Of a DNA stretch of 64,000 nt, positions 1-7,482 are shown in pieces. The position numbers and the translations under genes were made by a program. This DNA comes from Vibrio taketomensis (lineage in GTDB: Bacteria; Pseudomonadota; Gammaproteobacteria; Enterobacterales; Vibrionaceae), in assembly GCF_009938165.1 (NCBI RefSeq), contig NZ_AP019649.1, forward strand, positions 2,542,001-2,606,000, in the 5' to 3' direction. Below the pieces are notes generated by a model that did no database searches, was not told the origin of the DNA, and saw nothing but the letters and a program-made list of their open reading frames with translations. Position 1 is the stretch's first letter. Every line of letters starts with the position of its first letter.

Positions 1-55
1 AATCGTTTTCTCCGCCAGCGACAATCCCCAAGCAAAGCTGAAATGACTTCATCAT
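1..55 (-). CDS. Possible 5' end of an unidentified gene, cut by window edge
   Basis: On the minus strand an ATG-ATG pair at 50-55 opens a frame that runs without a stop to the window edge (reads MMKSFQLCLGIVAGGEND). The frame also stays open upstream to about position 130, so the start is uncertain. No ribosome binding site stands out and too little is visible to assign a family. It could be the start of a divergent gene or chance. Confidence 0.2.
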   Translation of the reverse strand, partial: MMKSFQLCLGIVAGGEND

Positions 56-194
56 TTTTACCGCTTCGATGACAAAAATACACTCAATGTTAAAAATCAT
101 CACCGAATATTCAACCAAGGTTAATGGTCATAATTAAAGCGGTGAATACCCAAACGTTAACCCGATCACGCTTCATTAGTTTATTTAGAGTTCT

Positions 195-264
195 ATCACT
201 AAATAGGTATTGAAGCTTTGCTCATTTAGTTTAGTGATTATACCATTTTAGTGTAGTCACTAAA
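195..264. promoter_or_regulatory. TTTAGTG inverted-repeat operator cluster upstream of the symporter/metC pair
   Basis: Four copies of one half-site lie just ahead of the first gene. ATCACTAAA (195-203) pairs with TTTAGTGAT (230-238), and TTTAGTG (247-253) pairs with CACTAAA (258-264) across a 4-base spacer. The inner pair forms a compact 18-bp dyad about 30 bases before the start codon. This is the pattern of a dimeric repressor or activator site. The regulator cannot be named from this window. Confidence 0.5.
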
Positions 265-296
265 CCATTTAATCAGATATAAATGAGTAAAAATAT

Positions 297-1526
297 GTGG
301 AAAAATTAGAACCCTACCGCTCTTCAATCGTTTTGCTGCTCGCTCTTGTTGCTGGTGCAACACTTGGCATCGTATCACCAGAGCTCGCGCTAAAAGTTAA
401 GCCTATTGGACAAATTTTCTTAAACCTTTTATTTATGATCATCGTGCCTCTAGTGGGCATTAGCGTCATGTCATCAATTGCAGAAATGACTGACCTTAAA
501 AAGCTAGGCAAATTACTAGGTCTAGTACTGATCGTATCAATCTCTATGGCTGCAATCCCTGCTCTAGGCATCATCGGTGTTGCGTCTATCTTCGATCCAG
601 CGCAAGGTGTTGTTATTGACCTAAGCGAGAAGTTCACTGGCGGTCAAGGTGGCATGGACTTCGTAAGCATGTTCACTACTAACGACTTTGCAGGCCTGCT
701 ATCTAAATCAAACATCCTTGCACTGATCATCATGTCTGTTCTTGGTGGTATTGCGATAGGTCAAGCGGGTGAGCGTGGCAAAGTGATCGCTGAGCTATTA
801 AAGAGCGCAAACGAAGTCGTGATGAACATCGTTGGCCTAATCATGAAAGGTGCACCACTCGGTCTTGGCGCATTCTTCGCAGCGACTATGGCTGAGCAAG
901 ATACTGAACTACTAAGCACTTTTGCTAGCGCATCTATCCTGTTCTTCGTAACAGCAGCAATTTACTTCGTGGTTGGCTCAGTTGTTTACTCATACATCGG
1001 CGGTGGCGTAAAAGGCGTGAAAGCTTTCTGGAAAAACGCTGCAGAGCCTTCAATCACAGCACTAGGTACTTGTTCTTCTCTAGGTACGCTACCGGTAACG
1101 ATTCGCGCGGCGAAAAACATGGGTATCAAAGAAGAGATCGCTGATATCTGTCTACCGCTACTGGTTAACCTTAACAAAGGTGGCGTAGCGATGATTGCTG
1201 CACTGAAGATTGTCTTCATCTACGCAGTACTGGGCATGCCTTTCACATTCGACGTATTCGTTACCACTATGATCATCGCTGTTCTATCAGCAATCATCGT
1301 AGGCGGTGTACCTGGTGGTGCTTTCCTAGGTGAGATCTTCATCGTAACCACACTAGGTCTGCCTCTAGAAGTTATCCCAATGTTGGTAGTAATCGGCACC
1401 ATCACTGATGCACCAGCAACACTACTCAACGTGATTCACGACCTAAACGCGACGCAAATCGTCGAGCGTTTCATGGGTAAGAAAGAAGCACAAACACAGC
1501 AAAAAACAGAACCGCAGTTAGCATAA
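297..1526 (+). CDS. DAACS-family (dicarboxylate/amino acid:cation) symporter, substrate uncertain
   Basis: Inner-membrane secondary transporter of the glutamate/aspartate/cystine symporter fold, 409 aa, with about eight hydrophobic membrane segments. It shows the family landmarks in altered form: the serine-rich hairpin ([10 protein letters not shown]), the [10 protein letters not shown] hairpin and the final [13 protein letters not shown] helix. In acidic-substrate members the last helix carries an Arg three residues after the Asp; here that position is Ala374, and the usual NMDGT motif reads NLNKGG. A glutamate or dicarboxylate substrate is therefore doubtful. The cation-site Asp382 is kept. 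The start used is GTG at 297. An ATG at 283 opens only an eight-codon frame that overlaps it. metC follows after 22 bases, suggesting one operon and a sulfur amino-acid substrate such as cystine or cystathionine (inference). Confidence 0.85.
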   Translation: MEKLEPYRSSIVLLLALVAGATLGIVSPELALKVKPIGQIFLNLLFMIIVPLVGISVMSSIAEMTDLKKLGKLLGLVLIVSISMAAIPALGIIGVASIFDPAQGVVIDLSEKFTGGQGGMDFVSMFTTNDFAGLLSKSNILALIIMSVLGGIAIGQAGERGKVIAELLKSANEVVMNIVGLIMKGAPLGLGAFFAATMAEQDTELLSTFASASILFFVTAAIYFVVGSVVYSYIGGGVKGVKAFWKNAAEPSITALGTCSSLGTLPVTIRAAKNMGIKEEIADICLPLLVNLNKGGVAMIAALKIVFIYAVLGMPFTFDVFVTTMIIAVLSAIIVGGVPGGAFLGEIFIVTTLGLPLEVIPMLVVIGTITDAPATLLNVIHDLNATQIVERFMGKKEAQTQQKTEPQLA

Positions 1527-1548
1527 TAAATACAAAGAGAGTTATCTT

Positions 1549-2739
1549 ATGACTAGTAAAAACATGGAAACCAAATTAGTAACCGCAGGTCGTAAACCAC
1601 GCTTTCTGCAAGGTTCAGTAAACCCAGTGATTCAACGTGCATCGTCTCTAGTATTTGAAAGTGTGCAACAGAAGAAACACGCAACGGCAAACCGCGCGAA
1701 AGGCGAACTGTTCTACGGTCGCCGTGGCACTCTCACCCACTTTGCTCTGCAAGATGCAATGTGTGAGCTAGAAGGTGGCGCGGGCTGTTACCTATACCCA
1801 TGTGGTGCAGCTGCTGTGTCTAACTCGATTCTGGCGTTCGTTGAGTCTGGTGACCACGTTCTAATGACTGGTGCCGCGTACGAACCGACCCAAGATTTCT
1901 GTAACATCGTACTCAAAGACATGGGCGTTTCAACCACTTACTACGATCCAAGTGTGGGCGAAAAAATTGCCGAGCTAGTGCAAGACAATACCAAAGTGGT
2001 TTTCCTTGAGTCACCAAGCTCAATCACGATGGAAGTGCAAGACATCCCAGGGATTGTTAAAGCGATTCGTGCCATCAATGAAGAGATCATCATCATGATC
2101 GATAACACTTGGGCTGCGGGTATCCTATTCCCTGCGCTTGAGTACGGCATCGATATCTCTATTCAAGCGGGTACTAAGTATATCATCGGTCACTCAGACG
2201 CGATGCTAGGTACTGCTGTAAGTAACGAACGTTGCTGGGATCGCCTAAGAGAACGCTCTTACCTAATGGGTCAAATGGTCGATGCAGATACCGCTTACGT
2301 TGCCTCTCGCGGTCTACGCACGATGGGTATTCGCCTTGCTCAACATGAGAAAGCAAGTATCGAAGTGGCTCGTTGGCTAGCAGATCGCCCAGAAGTCGCT
2401 GTGGTTAACCACCCAGCACTACCAAGCTGTAAAGGCCATGAGTTCTACGTGCGAGACTTCAAAGGCTGTAATGGTCTATTTAGCTTCGTACTCAACAAAA
2501 AGCTATCGCAAGAAGAGCTAGAGCTGTACTTAGATAACTTCGCACACTTCTCTATGGCTTACTCATGGGGCGGTTATGAATCATTGATCCTAGCCAACCA
2601 ACCAGAAGAGCTGAATGCCATTCGCCCAGCGAACCCAGTAGATTTTGAAGGTACGTTGATTCGTATCCACGTTGGCCTAGAAAATGTGGGTGATCTGATC
2701 GAAGATCTAGAAGCAGGTTTTAACCGCATTTACAAATAA
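1549..2739 (+). CDS. metC: Cystathionine beta-lyase (MetC family)
   Basis: PLP-dependent Cys/Met metabolism enzyme of 396 aa, the usual length for MetC. It cleaves cystathionine to homocysteine, pyruvate and ammonia in the cytoplasm, the step before methionine synthase. Visible features are the substrate/phosphate loop YGRRGTLTH (56-64), Asp185-Asn186 for the cofactor ring, and the Schiff-base lysine Lys210 in [10 protein letters not shown], the same number as in E. coli MetC. The start is ATG 1549 with an AGAGAG-type ribosome site upstream; an in-frame ATG at 1564 is a weaker alternative. It follows the symporter by 22 bases and ends at a strong terminator. C-S lyases of this family can also degrade cystine or cysteine, which would fit an uptake-linked role. 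Confidence 0.9.
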   Translation: MTSKNMETKLVTAGRKPRFLQGSVNPVIQRASSLVFESVQQKKHATANRAKGELFYGRRGTLTHFALQDAMCELEGGAGCYLYPCGAAAVSNSILAFVESGDHVLMTGAAYEPTQDFCNIVLKDMGVSTTYYDPSVGEKIAELVQDNTKVVFLESPSSITMEVQDIPGIVKAIRAINEEIIIMIDNTWAAGILFPALEYGIDISIQAGTKYIIGHSDAMLGTAVSNERCWDRLRERSYLMGQMVDADTAYVASRGLRTMGIRLAQHEKASIEVARWLADRPEVAVVNHPALPSCKGHEFYVRDFKGCNGLFSFVLNKKLSQEELELYLDNFAHFSMAYSWGGYESLILANQPEELNAIRPANPVDFEGTLIRIHVGLENVGDLIEDLEAGFNRIYK

Positions 2740-2769
2740 ACAATTCATAACGAAATTATATCTGTTATC

Positions 2770-2797
2770 AAGCCTCGAATGACCTCGAGGCTTTTTG
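2770..2797 (+). terminator. Rho-independent terminator of the symporter-metC operon
   Basis: AGCCTCGA (2771-2778) pairs perfectly with TCGAGGCT (2785-2792) around a 6-base loop, followed directly by a run of five T. It sits 31 bases after the metC stop codon. Confidence 0.85.
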
Positions 2798-2930
2798 TTT
2801 TCTTTCAATAACTAAATTGAAAGAAAACTCTACTGACTTCAATTGTTGACTATCCACCAGACGAAAGTCCTAAACAAAACATGTTATATTTAGAGGCAGT
2901 GATTCATCAGTTGTTATTGTATTTTTCTCT

Positions 2931-3767
2931 ATGGAAATCAAGCTTCATTCAAACGCAGCGACCACACCAAAAATTCGCAAATACATAAAAAACTCAGATA
3001 AGTCAGATACCGAGTTAGCCTACGAACTAAGTATCTCTATTGATACTGTGAAGAAGTGGCGTGCCCGTGAAGATATTTATGACAAATCACATCGACCAAA
3101 AGTCATTCATCGCCGTTTAACCCCAGAACAAGAATGGCTGATTATTTATCTTCGCCATCGCTTGTGCTTGTCGTTGGATGAACTGCTTGAAGTCGCACAA
3201 CTGCTGATCAACAAAGCCTTATCTCGCGCTGTCCTCAATCGTTGCCTGAAAAAATATCAGGTACCACGGATGAACAAGCCCGCACTATCACAAAGCGGAG
3301 CTGTTGTTGTTGATATGATCAAGTTACCAAATGGACTGGCACAAAAGTCACCCTATTTATTGGTGCTCACAGAACAGTACTCTGGCTTTATCAGTTTCGC
3401 ATTAGTGCAATCTCTGGAAGATTCAACAGCGATCTCTGGGCTAAATGAATTTGCAAAACATGCTCTACCATACCAAATACAATCCATGATTTTACCTGAG
3501 CAAGCCTTTGTTATTCAGTGGGCAGAGAGTATGGGAATAGCGTGGACTGCACACAATGCCTCGACACGCTTTGAGCTCACCACCGAACAACCCGTGAATT
3601 TTGATCAAGGCTATGAACATTTTCTCGATGGTGAACAATTTGACCAACGATTGGGCTTACCTTCTGTTTTGCTTTGCTATGAAGATTTACTCAATAAAAG
3701 AGTCATGCGCAACCGCCTAAAAAATCTGACGCCAAGTGGTTATTGGAAAAACAAAATGGGGAGCTAA
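2931..3767 (+). CDS. IS481-like transposase-derived HTH protein, catalytic triad degenerate
   Basis: Protein of 278 aa. Residues about 24-60 form a helix-turn-helix (SDTELAYELSISIDTVKKWR) followed by a second winged/HTH stretch to about 115, as in IS481-family transposases. The remainder resembles an RNase-H-like integrase core: Asp128 occupies the first DDE position (VVDMIKLP). The expected TDNG motif, however, reads LPEQ (188-191), and no NGxxER motif with the third acidic residue is present. The frame is intact, has its own terminator, and shows no flanking inverted repeats or target duplication. I infer a domesticated, non-transposing DNA-binding protein, perhaps a regulator. The start ATG has only a weak ribosome site. 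The identification rests on motif resemblance, so the family call is moderate. Confidence 0.6.
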   Translation: MEIKLHSNAATTPKIRKYIKNSDKSDTELAYELSISIDTVKKWRAREDIYDKSHRPKVIHRRLTPEQEWLIIYLRHRLCLSLDELLEVAQLLINKALSRAVLNRCLKKYQVPRMNKPALSQSGAVVVDMIKLPNGLAQKSPYLLVLTEQYSGFISFALVQSLEDSTAISGLNEFAKHALPYQIQSMILPEQAFVIQWAESMGIAWTAHNASTRFELTTEQPVNFDQGYEHFLDGEQFDQRLGLPSVLLCYEDLLNKRVMRNRLKNLTPSGYWKNKMGS

Positions 3768-3780
3768 GGCTCCCCATTTT
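3753..3780. terminator. Bidirectional terminator with the stop codon in its loop
   Basis: AAAATGGGGAGC (3753-3764) pairs perfectly with GCTCCCCATTTT (3769-3780), a 12-bp stem with loop TAAG. The A- and T-runs make it work on both strands. The TAA stop of the IS481-like gene (3765-3767) lies in the loop. On the other strand it serves the PTS operon ending at 3810. Confidence 0.85.
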
Positions 3781-3809
3781 GTGACTAAATAATACAAACC
3801 GATTAGAGA

Positions 3810-4130
3810 TCAAGCTTGAGTGACTTTGCGTAAATCAATGATCTCTTCAGCCATATCCATCAGTAGTACCGCATTCATCAAGTGATCTTGTGCATGTACC
3901 ATAACGATATGAACAGGGAGCTTTCCTTCACCTTCATCAAACTCAATCAATTGGGTTTGAATATGATGAGCCTCTTTCAACGCTGATTTAGCCCCTTGCA
4001 TCAGTTCTTCAGCATTGGTGAAATTACCCTGACGAGCCTCACGCATCGCATTCATCAACATACTACGGCATTGACCAGCTTGAACGATCAACGACATTAC
4101 CCATTCTTCATATTGCTCTTTATCCATCAT
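3810..4130 (-). CDS. PTS lactose/cellobiose-family enzyme IIA
   Basis: Cytoplasmic phosphocarrier of 106 aa, the full length of an EIIA-Lac/Chb protein. It takes phosphate from HPr and hands it to IIB. The signature HAQDHLM is present: His79 is the expected phosphorylation site and Asp82 the metal ligand at the trimer axis. The rest is helical with no membrane segment. The start ATG overlaps the IIB stop codon by four bases (ATGA), so translation is probably coupled. It is the last gene of the leftward operon IIC - glycosylasparaginase - IIB - IIA. Sugar specificity cannot be read from IIA; diacetylchitobiose, cellobiose or a glycoconjugate are all possible. Confidence 0.88.
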   Translation of the reverse strand: MMDKEQYEEWVMSLIVQAGQCRSMLMNAMREARQGNFTNAEELMQGAKSALKEAHHIQTQLIEFDEGEGKLPVHIVMVHAQDHLMNAVLLMDMAEEIIDLRKVTQA

Positions 4131-4441
4131 GCTACCTGCGCCATAAGAGACATTGCTTGAGCAAGGATTTTTTTGCCATCTGTCATGCCGTAATCCATCA
4201 TATTGATCAGGGCAATCGGACGCTGATGGCTATTCGCTACCGCTTGGAAATCAGCGAGCTTGTAACTAATTTGCGGAGCCAATAAGTAGCAATCAAATTC
4301 CGCAGCACAATCATCAAAATCTTGCGAACCTTTCGCTTCAATAACCGCTTCAATACCTTCAGCTTGAGCGGCTTCTTGCATGCGCTTAACCACTAAGCTT
4401 GTAGACATCCCCATATCACAAATCAGCAAAATCTTTTTCAT
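4127..4441 (-). CDS. PTS lactose/cellobiose-family enzyme IIB
   Basis: Soluble IIB domain of 104 aa that transfers phosphate from IIA to the sugar bound in IIC. The phosphocysteine is Cys8 in ILLICDMGMSTS, matching the CxxGMST loop of IIB-Chb proteins. I use the ATG at 4441 rather than the TTG two codons upstream, because an AGGAG ribosome site sits six bases before it. It lies 12 bases after the glycosylasparaginase-like gene and overlaps IIA by four bases. The role in the operon is clear; the substrate is inferred only from the enzyme encoded next door. Confidence 0.88.
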   Translation of the reverse strand: MKKILLICDMGMSTSLVVKRMQEAAQAEGIEAVIEAKGSQDFDDCAAEFDCYLLAPQISYKLADFQAVANSHQRPIALINMMDYGMTDGKKILAQAMSLMAQVA

Positions 4442-4453
4442 CTTCAACTCCTA

Positions 4454-5419
4454 TTATTCTATTGGTGCGGTAATACGCGTTTGATAAGCATCCATCCATT
4501 CTTGGGTTGCTGGCGAATAATGCGTAAAACCTTGTTCATCTCGTTCACATACATAAACGGTTGCAGGGTGCTTTGCGGTCATAACAGAAAAAGAAAAACT
4601 GTCGATATTCGTTGCCGCACCAAAGTCCCCTTCTTTATTGATACAAACGACTGACAGATCGCCTGCTTTGCCATAACGAGCAATCAGTTTCTGCTCAAGC
4701 TCACGAACCGTGCTATCTGCTGCTTCCTGAGGCGTCATGCCTTCACCCATTCGACGCACAATCTCGTAACTAATACACCCTTTCATCAAGTCTTCACCAA
4801 GGCCGGTTGCAGTTGCTGCACCAATATCACTATCGGCATAGTAACCTGACCCCGATACTGGTGAGTCCCCAACTCGACCTGGGCGTTTCATAAACAAACC
4901 ACTGGTTGATGTACCAACACAAATGTGACCTTCAGTATCTAAAGCAGCGATACCAACAGTATCATGACCTGTATAAGGAGATAGCCCACGATAAATCGTT
5001 TCACGACAACGCTTCAAATAATGTTGCTGTGCACGCTCTGTGAGCATGTTCTTTTTCTCAAAACCCTGGTCAAAAGCCCACACCTCAGCCCCTTCACCGA
5101 CCATAAAACTGTTAAAGCGCTCTCGACTTAATTTCTCAGCCACTAGAATTGGGTTAGCGATGTCTTTGACACTTGCAATGGCTCCTAGCGCCATGGTTGT
5201 GCCATGCATAAATGCAGCATCTAACTCAACAACACCTTTTTCATTCGGTAAGCCGCCATAGCCAACACTTTTGTAGTATGGGTAGTCTTCGACACGTGTG
5301 ACTGCTGTCAGAACGGCATCGCTAGCTGTTTGGGACTGTTGTAGCATCTCAGCCCCTTCACAAATGCCATCAAATGCCATTCGCCATGTGGCAATGATGC
5401 CCCAGTTTTTTGTTTCCAT
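4454..5419 (-). CDS. N4-(beta-N-acetylglucosaminyl)-L-asparaginase / isoaspartyl peptidase family Ntn-hydrolase
   Basis: Protein of 321 aa with the glycosylasparaginase layout. Such enzymes are made as a precursor that cleaves itself just before a Thr, and the new N-terminal Thr is the nucleophile. Here the cleavage motif is GHDTVGIAA, giving Thr154. The downstream GRVGDSPVSGSGYYAD segment with its Arg and Asp matches the substrate-binding region of aspartylglucosaminidases. There is no signal peptide, so it should act in the cytoplasm, unlike periplasmic or lysosomal relatives. It sits between the PTS IIC gene (3 bases away) and IIB (12 bases away). That placement suggests it cleaves a PTS-imported, phosphorylated sugar-asparagine conjugate. 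Plain isoaspartyl or asparaginase activity is the alternative. Confidence 0.8.
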   Translation of the reverse strand: METKNWGIIATWRMAFDGICEGAEMLQQSQTASDAVLTAVTRVEDYPYYKSVGYGGLPNEKGVVELDAAFMHGTTMALGAIASVKDIANPILVAEKLSRERFNSFMVGEGAEVWAFDQGFEKKNMLTERAQQHYLKRCRETIYRGLSPYTGHDTVGIAALDTEGHICVGTSTSGLFMKRPGRVGDSPVSGSGYYADSDIGAATATGLGEDLMKGCISYEIVRRMGEGMTPQEAADSTVRELEQKLIARYGKAGDLSVVCINKEGDFGAATNIDSFSFSVMTAKHPATVYVCERDEQGFTHYSPATQEWMDAYQTRITAPIE

Positions 5420-5422
5420 GGA

Positions 5423-6739
5423 TTAAGCCTTCGCTGTTTCTAATACTTGTTCTTGTTCTGTTGTTTGCGGTACTTCCGTTGAGCGATATTGCTTATCAAT
5501 AATGCGCAAGAATGGTAAGTAAATCATCGCACCGATGGTCAAGTTCACAATCTGCATAACGGCACCGGAGATGCTGGCTGTAACGATAAATCCAGATAAG
5601 ACAGGCGGTAACGTCCAAGGAATGAATGCGCCCGTCGTGGTAGAAACGAGCCCGATAGACATCGCTACGTATTGCAGAGTCACTAACACTAAAGGTACTA
5701 AGTTAAATGGGATCAACATGATTGGGTTCATGATGATCGGCAAACCAAATAGCACCGGTTCATTAATGTTGAAAATAGAAGAGCCCGCTGCGAGCTTACC
5801 CACTTTTTTGATGTGTTGTGAGCGAGCAAAAATCAAAATTGCGATAATTAATGACAGCGTTGCACCTGCACCACCCATCCAGATGATGTCAAAGAACTGT
5901 TCTGTAACAACGTGTGGAGGCGTCACACCATTTGCCATCGCACTTAAGTTGTCTTGTTGGTTTTCTGCCCATACAGGACGCATAATGCCATTGACCATTG
6001 AACCACTGTTAATGCCCACAGACCAAAGCAATGTAATGGTTAGTGAAGTCATCAACGCGCCAAAATAAGAGGTACCAAATGAGCGAACTGGTGTTGCTAA
6101 CACGTCATAAATAAACTGGTGAATGGTATTGAAATCCGTCATTGCAAACGCCAAACGAATCGCAAGAGCTAGACACAAAACCACAGTTGCAGGAACCAGA
6201 GCAGCAAACGATTTTTCTACTGCAGGTGGAACACCATCTGGCATTTTGATCGTGATACGTTTTTCAATAAACCAGCGGAAAATTTCGGTCCAGAGCAATG
6301 CACCAATCATCGCGACAAACAAACCTTTTGAACCCAACCATTCTGTTGGAATCACGGTGCCCACACCTTCTACACTGGCAAATGGCGTTAACACCATAAA
6401 CGCAGATAGAGACAAAACACCGGCTGAGATTCGGTCTACTTTATAACGCTCTGCAAGACGGTAGGCGACCATAAAAGAGATAAACAGAGACATTCCAGAA
6501 AAGATAACCGAAAACGGAATTTCGATATTATTTCCCCAGTTAGGGCCAAACACCGAAGCCATAAACTCTTTGTAGCTTGCGCTTGGGAAAGAACTGATAA
6601 CCAATAAAATCGAGCCTACGATAATAAATGGCATAAACGAGATATACGCATCACGAATCGCTCCAAGGTGACGCTGTTGTGCCACTTTGCCAGCAATTGG
6701 CATCATGCGACTTTCGATAAAGCGCATTACCTTTTCCAT
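5423..6739 (-). CDS. PTS lactose/cellobiose-family enzyme IIC permease
   Basis: Inner-membrane sugar-translocating subunit, 438 aa, with about ten hydrophobic segments and conserved loops such as NINEPVLFGLP and GVTPPHVVTEQFFD typical of EIIC-Lac/Chb. I place the start at ATG 6739 because GGAGG lies five bases upstream; the longer frame from 6775 has no such site and runs into an operator. It is the first gene of the operon IIC - glycosylasparaginase - IIB - IIA. The promoter region carries two GTATCAC(A/G)TGATTAC sites. E. coli ChbC and CelB are the kind of relatives expected; the actual sugar is unknown. Confidence 0.9.
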   Translation of the reverse strand: MEKVMRFIESRMMPIAGKVAQQRHLGAIRDAYISFMPFIIVGSILLVISSFPSASYKEFMASVFGPNWGNNIEIPFSVIFSGMSLFISFMVAYRLAERYKVDRISAGVLSLSAFMVLTPFASVEGVGTVIPTEWLGSKGLFVAMIGALLWTEIFRWFIEKRITIKMPDGVPPAVEKSFAALVPATVVLCLALAIRLAFAMTDFNTIHQFIYDVLATPVRSFGTSYFGALMTSLTITLLWSVGINSGSMVNGIMRPVWAENQQDNLSAMANGVTPPHVVTEQFFDIIWMGGAGATLSLIIAILIFARSQHIKKVGKLAAGSSIFNINEPVLFGLPIIMNPIMLIPFNLVPLVLVTLQYVAMSIGLVSTTTGAFIPWTLPPVLSGFIVTASISGAVMQIVNLTIGAMIYLPFLRIIDKQYRSTEVPQTTEQEQVLETAKA

Positions 6740-6754
6740 ACAACCCTCCATTAA

Positions 6755-6860
6755 GTAATCATGTGATACTTTCATTTAATTTCGGCAATAATATAGCCAC
6801 CATCAACCAAATAATTTTGCCAAGATCACATTTACCAACTCATTTGTATCACGTGATTAC
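6755..6860 (-). promoter_or_regulatory. Paired palindromic operators of the PTS operon
   Basis: Two copies of one 15-base site flank the promoter region of the PTS operon: GTAATCATGTGATAC at 6755-6769 and its inverted form GTATCACGTGATTAC at 6846-6860. The second contains the palindrome ATCACGTGAT. Centre-to-centre spacing is 91 bp, which would allow DNA looping. A TGTGATC half-site between them might be a CRP contact. No gene in the window is an obvious cognate regulator. Confidence 0.6.
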
Positions 6861-6926
6861 TATTATGTTTCTAATCGTGATTTATATCTCATATCCGTTG
6901 TTATTGATGCTTCACCCGACGTTTAT

Positions 6927-7161
6927 CAGCCCAAAACGACGAAAGGCCGCTATAAAAGTGACCTTTCTAATATGATACCGATGACGGAGTTGACTGGGCA
7001 GGCACTCCTGACGCCACGCCGGATTCGAGTTATCAAATCCCAGATACAACAAAGCCCCGACTTTCGTCGAGGCTCTGTCTTTAAATATGGTACCGGTGGC
7101 GGAATTGATCGGACCCGCGTTCGGGACGCCACGCCAGATATTGAATTTCACTAACTTTCAA
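6927..7161 (-). repeat. Two degenerate tRNA-3'-end-like repeat units with terminators
   Basis: Reading leftward from tRNA-Leu, two further units end in ACCGGTACCA and ATCGGTATCA, each followed by TATT and a terminator hairpin, just as the real tRNA ends in ACCGGTACCA and is followed by TATTAG and a terminator. Both units carry GGCGTGGCGTC before a decayed T-arm-like part, but lack a recognisable anticodon arm and 5' half. The block at 6927-6980 nearly repeats 7162-7216. I read these as pieces left by duplication of the tRNA 3' end plus terminator. Confidence 0.5.
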
Positions 7162-7175
7162 TCGCCCAAAACGAC

Positions 7176-7202
7176 GAAAGGCCGCTATAAAAGCGACCTT
7201 TC
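7176..7202 (-). terminator. Terminator of tRNA-Leu
   Basis: On the minus strand GAAAGGTCGCT pairs with AGCGGCCTTTC (7176-7186 and 7192-7202, one G-U wobble), followed by CGTCGTTTT. It sits a few bases after the tRNA CCA end. Almost the same hairpin follows tsaD near 50.68 kb. Confidence 0.75.
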
Positions 7203-7207
7203 TAATA

Positions 7208-7292
7208 TGGTACCGGTGGGCGGACTTGAACCGCCACGCCCGAAGGCAACGGATTTTGAATCCGTCGTGTATACCAATTTCACCACACCGGC
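7208..7292 (-). tRNA. tRNA-Leu (anticodon CAA)
   Basis: 85 bases including an encoded CCA. The acceptor stem begins GCCGGTG and pairs with the 3' end CACCGGT. The anticodon stem ACGGA/TCCGT encloses TTCAAAA, giving CAA for UUG codons. A long variable arm (TTGCCTTCGGGCG) marks a class II tRNA, and the T-arm is GGCGGTTCAAGTCCGCC. A good promoter lies upstream at 7324-7351 and a terminator follows. Confidence 0.95.
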
Positions 7293-7323
7293 ATCTTAAG
7301 GCTATTGCCTCTTGATGGTTGGC

Positions 7324-7351
7324 ATTATACGTAACAACTCAGTTCATGCAA
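7324..7351 (-). promoter_or_regulatory. Promoter of tRNA-Leu
   Basis: On the minus strand TTGCAT (7346-7351) and a perfect TATAAT (7324-7329) are 16 bases apart, about 30 bases before the tRNA 5' end. Confidence 0.7.
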
Positions 7352-7482
7352 GTGCAAAAGATTGAAATCACAATCGTTTGCTGAATATTTCGCCACAAAC
7401 CGATAAGCTGTGCGCAAGCTCTCTTTTCACAACGCTCTTGAAACATTATCCTGACGCCTGTTTTACCAATTGAGTGACTCGT

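Larger units (their letters stand above)
6740..7207. other. Gene-free stretch: PTS promoter, tRNA-like remnants and terminators
   Basis: About 470 bases without a convincing protein gene. The left part holds the PTS operators. From about 6926 on it consists of terminators and degraded tRNA-like units downstream of tRNA-Leu, listed separately. Confidence 0.6.

Noticed and set aside
5535..6068. 177-codon ORF opposite the PTS IIC gene
   Set aside because: Shadow of IIC; no family resemblance or start signal.
6763..6975. 70-codon hydrophobic ORF in the PTS promoter region
   Set aside because: It begins inside the IIC leader and overlaps both operators; AT-rich composition explains the hydrophobic residues.
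7087..7299. 70-codon plus-strand ORF across tRNA-Leu
   Set aside because: It is antisense to tRNA-Leu and its degenerate repeats; no ribosome site.
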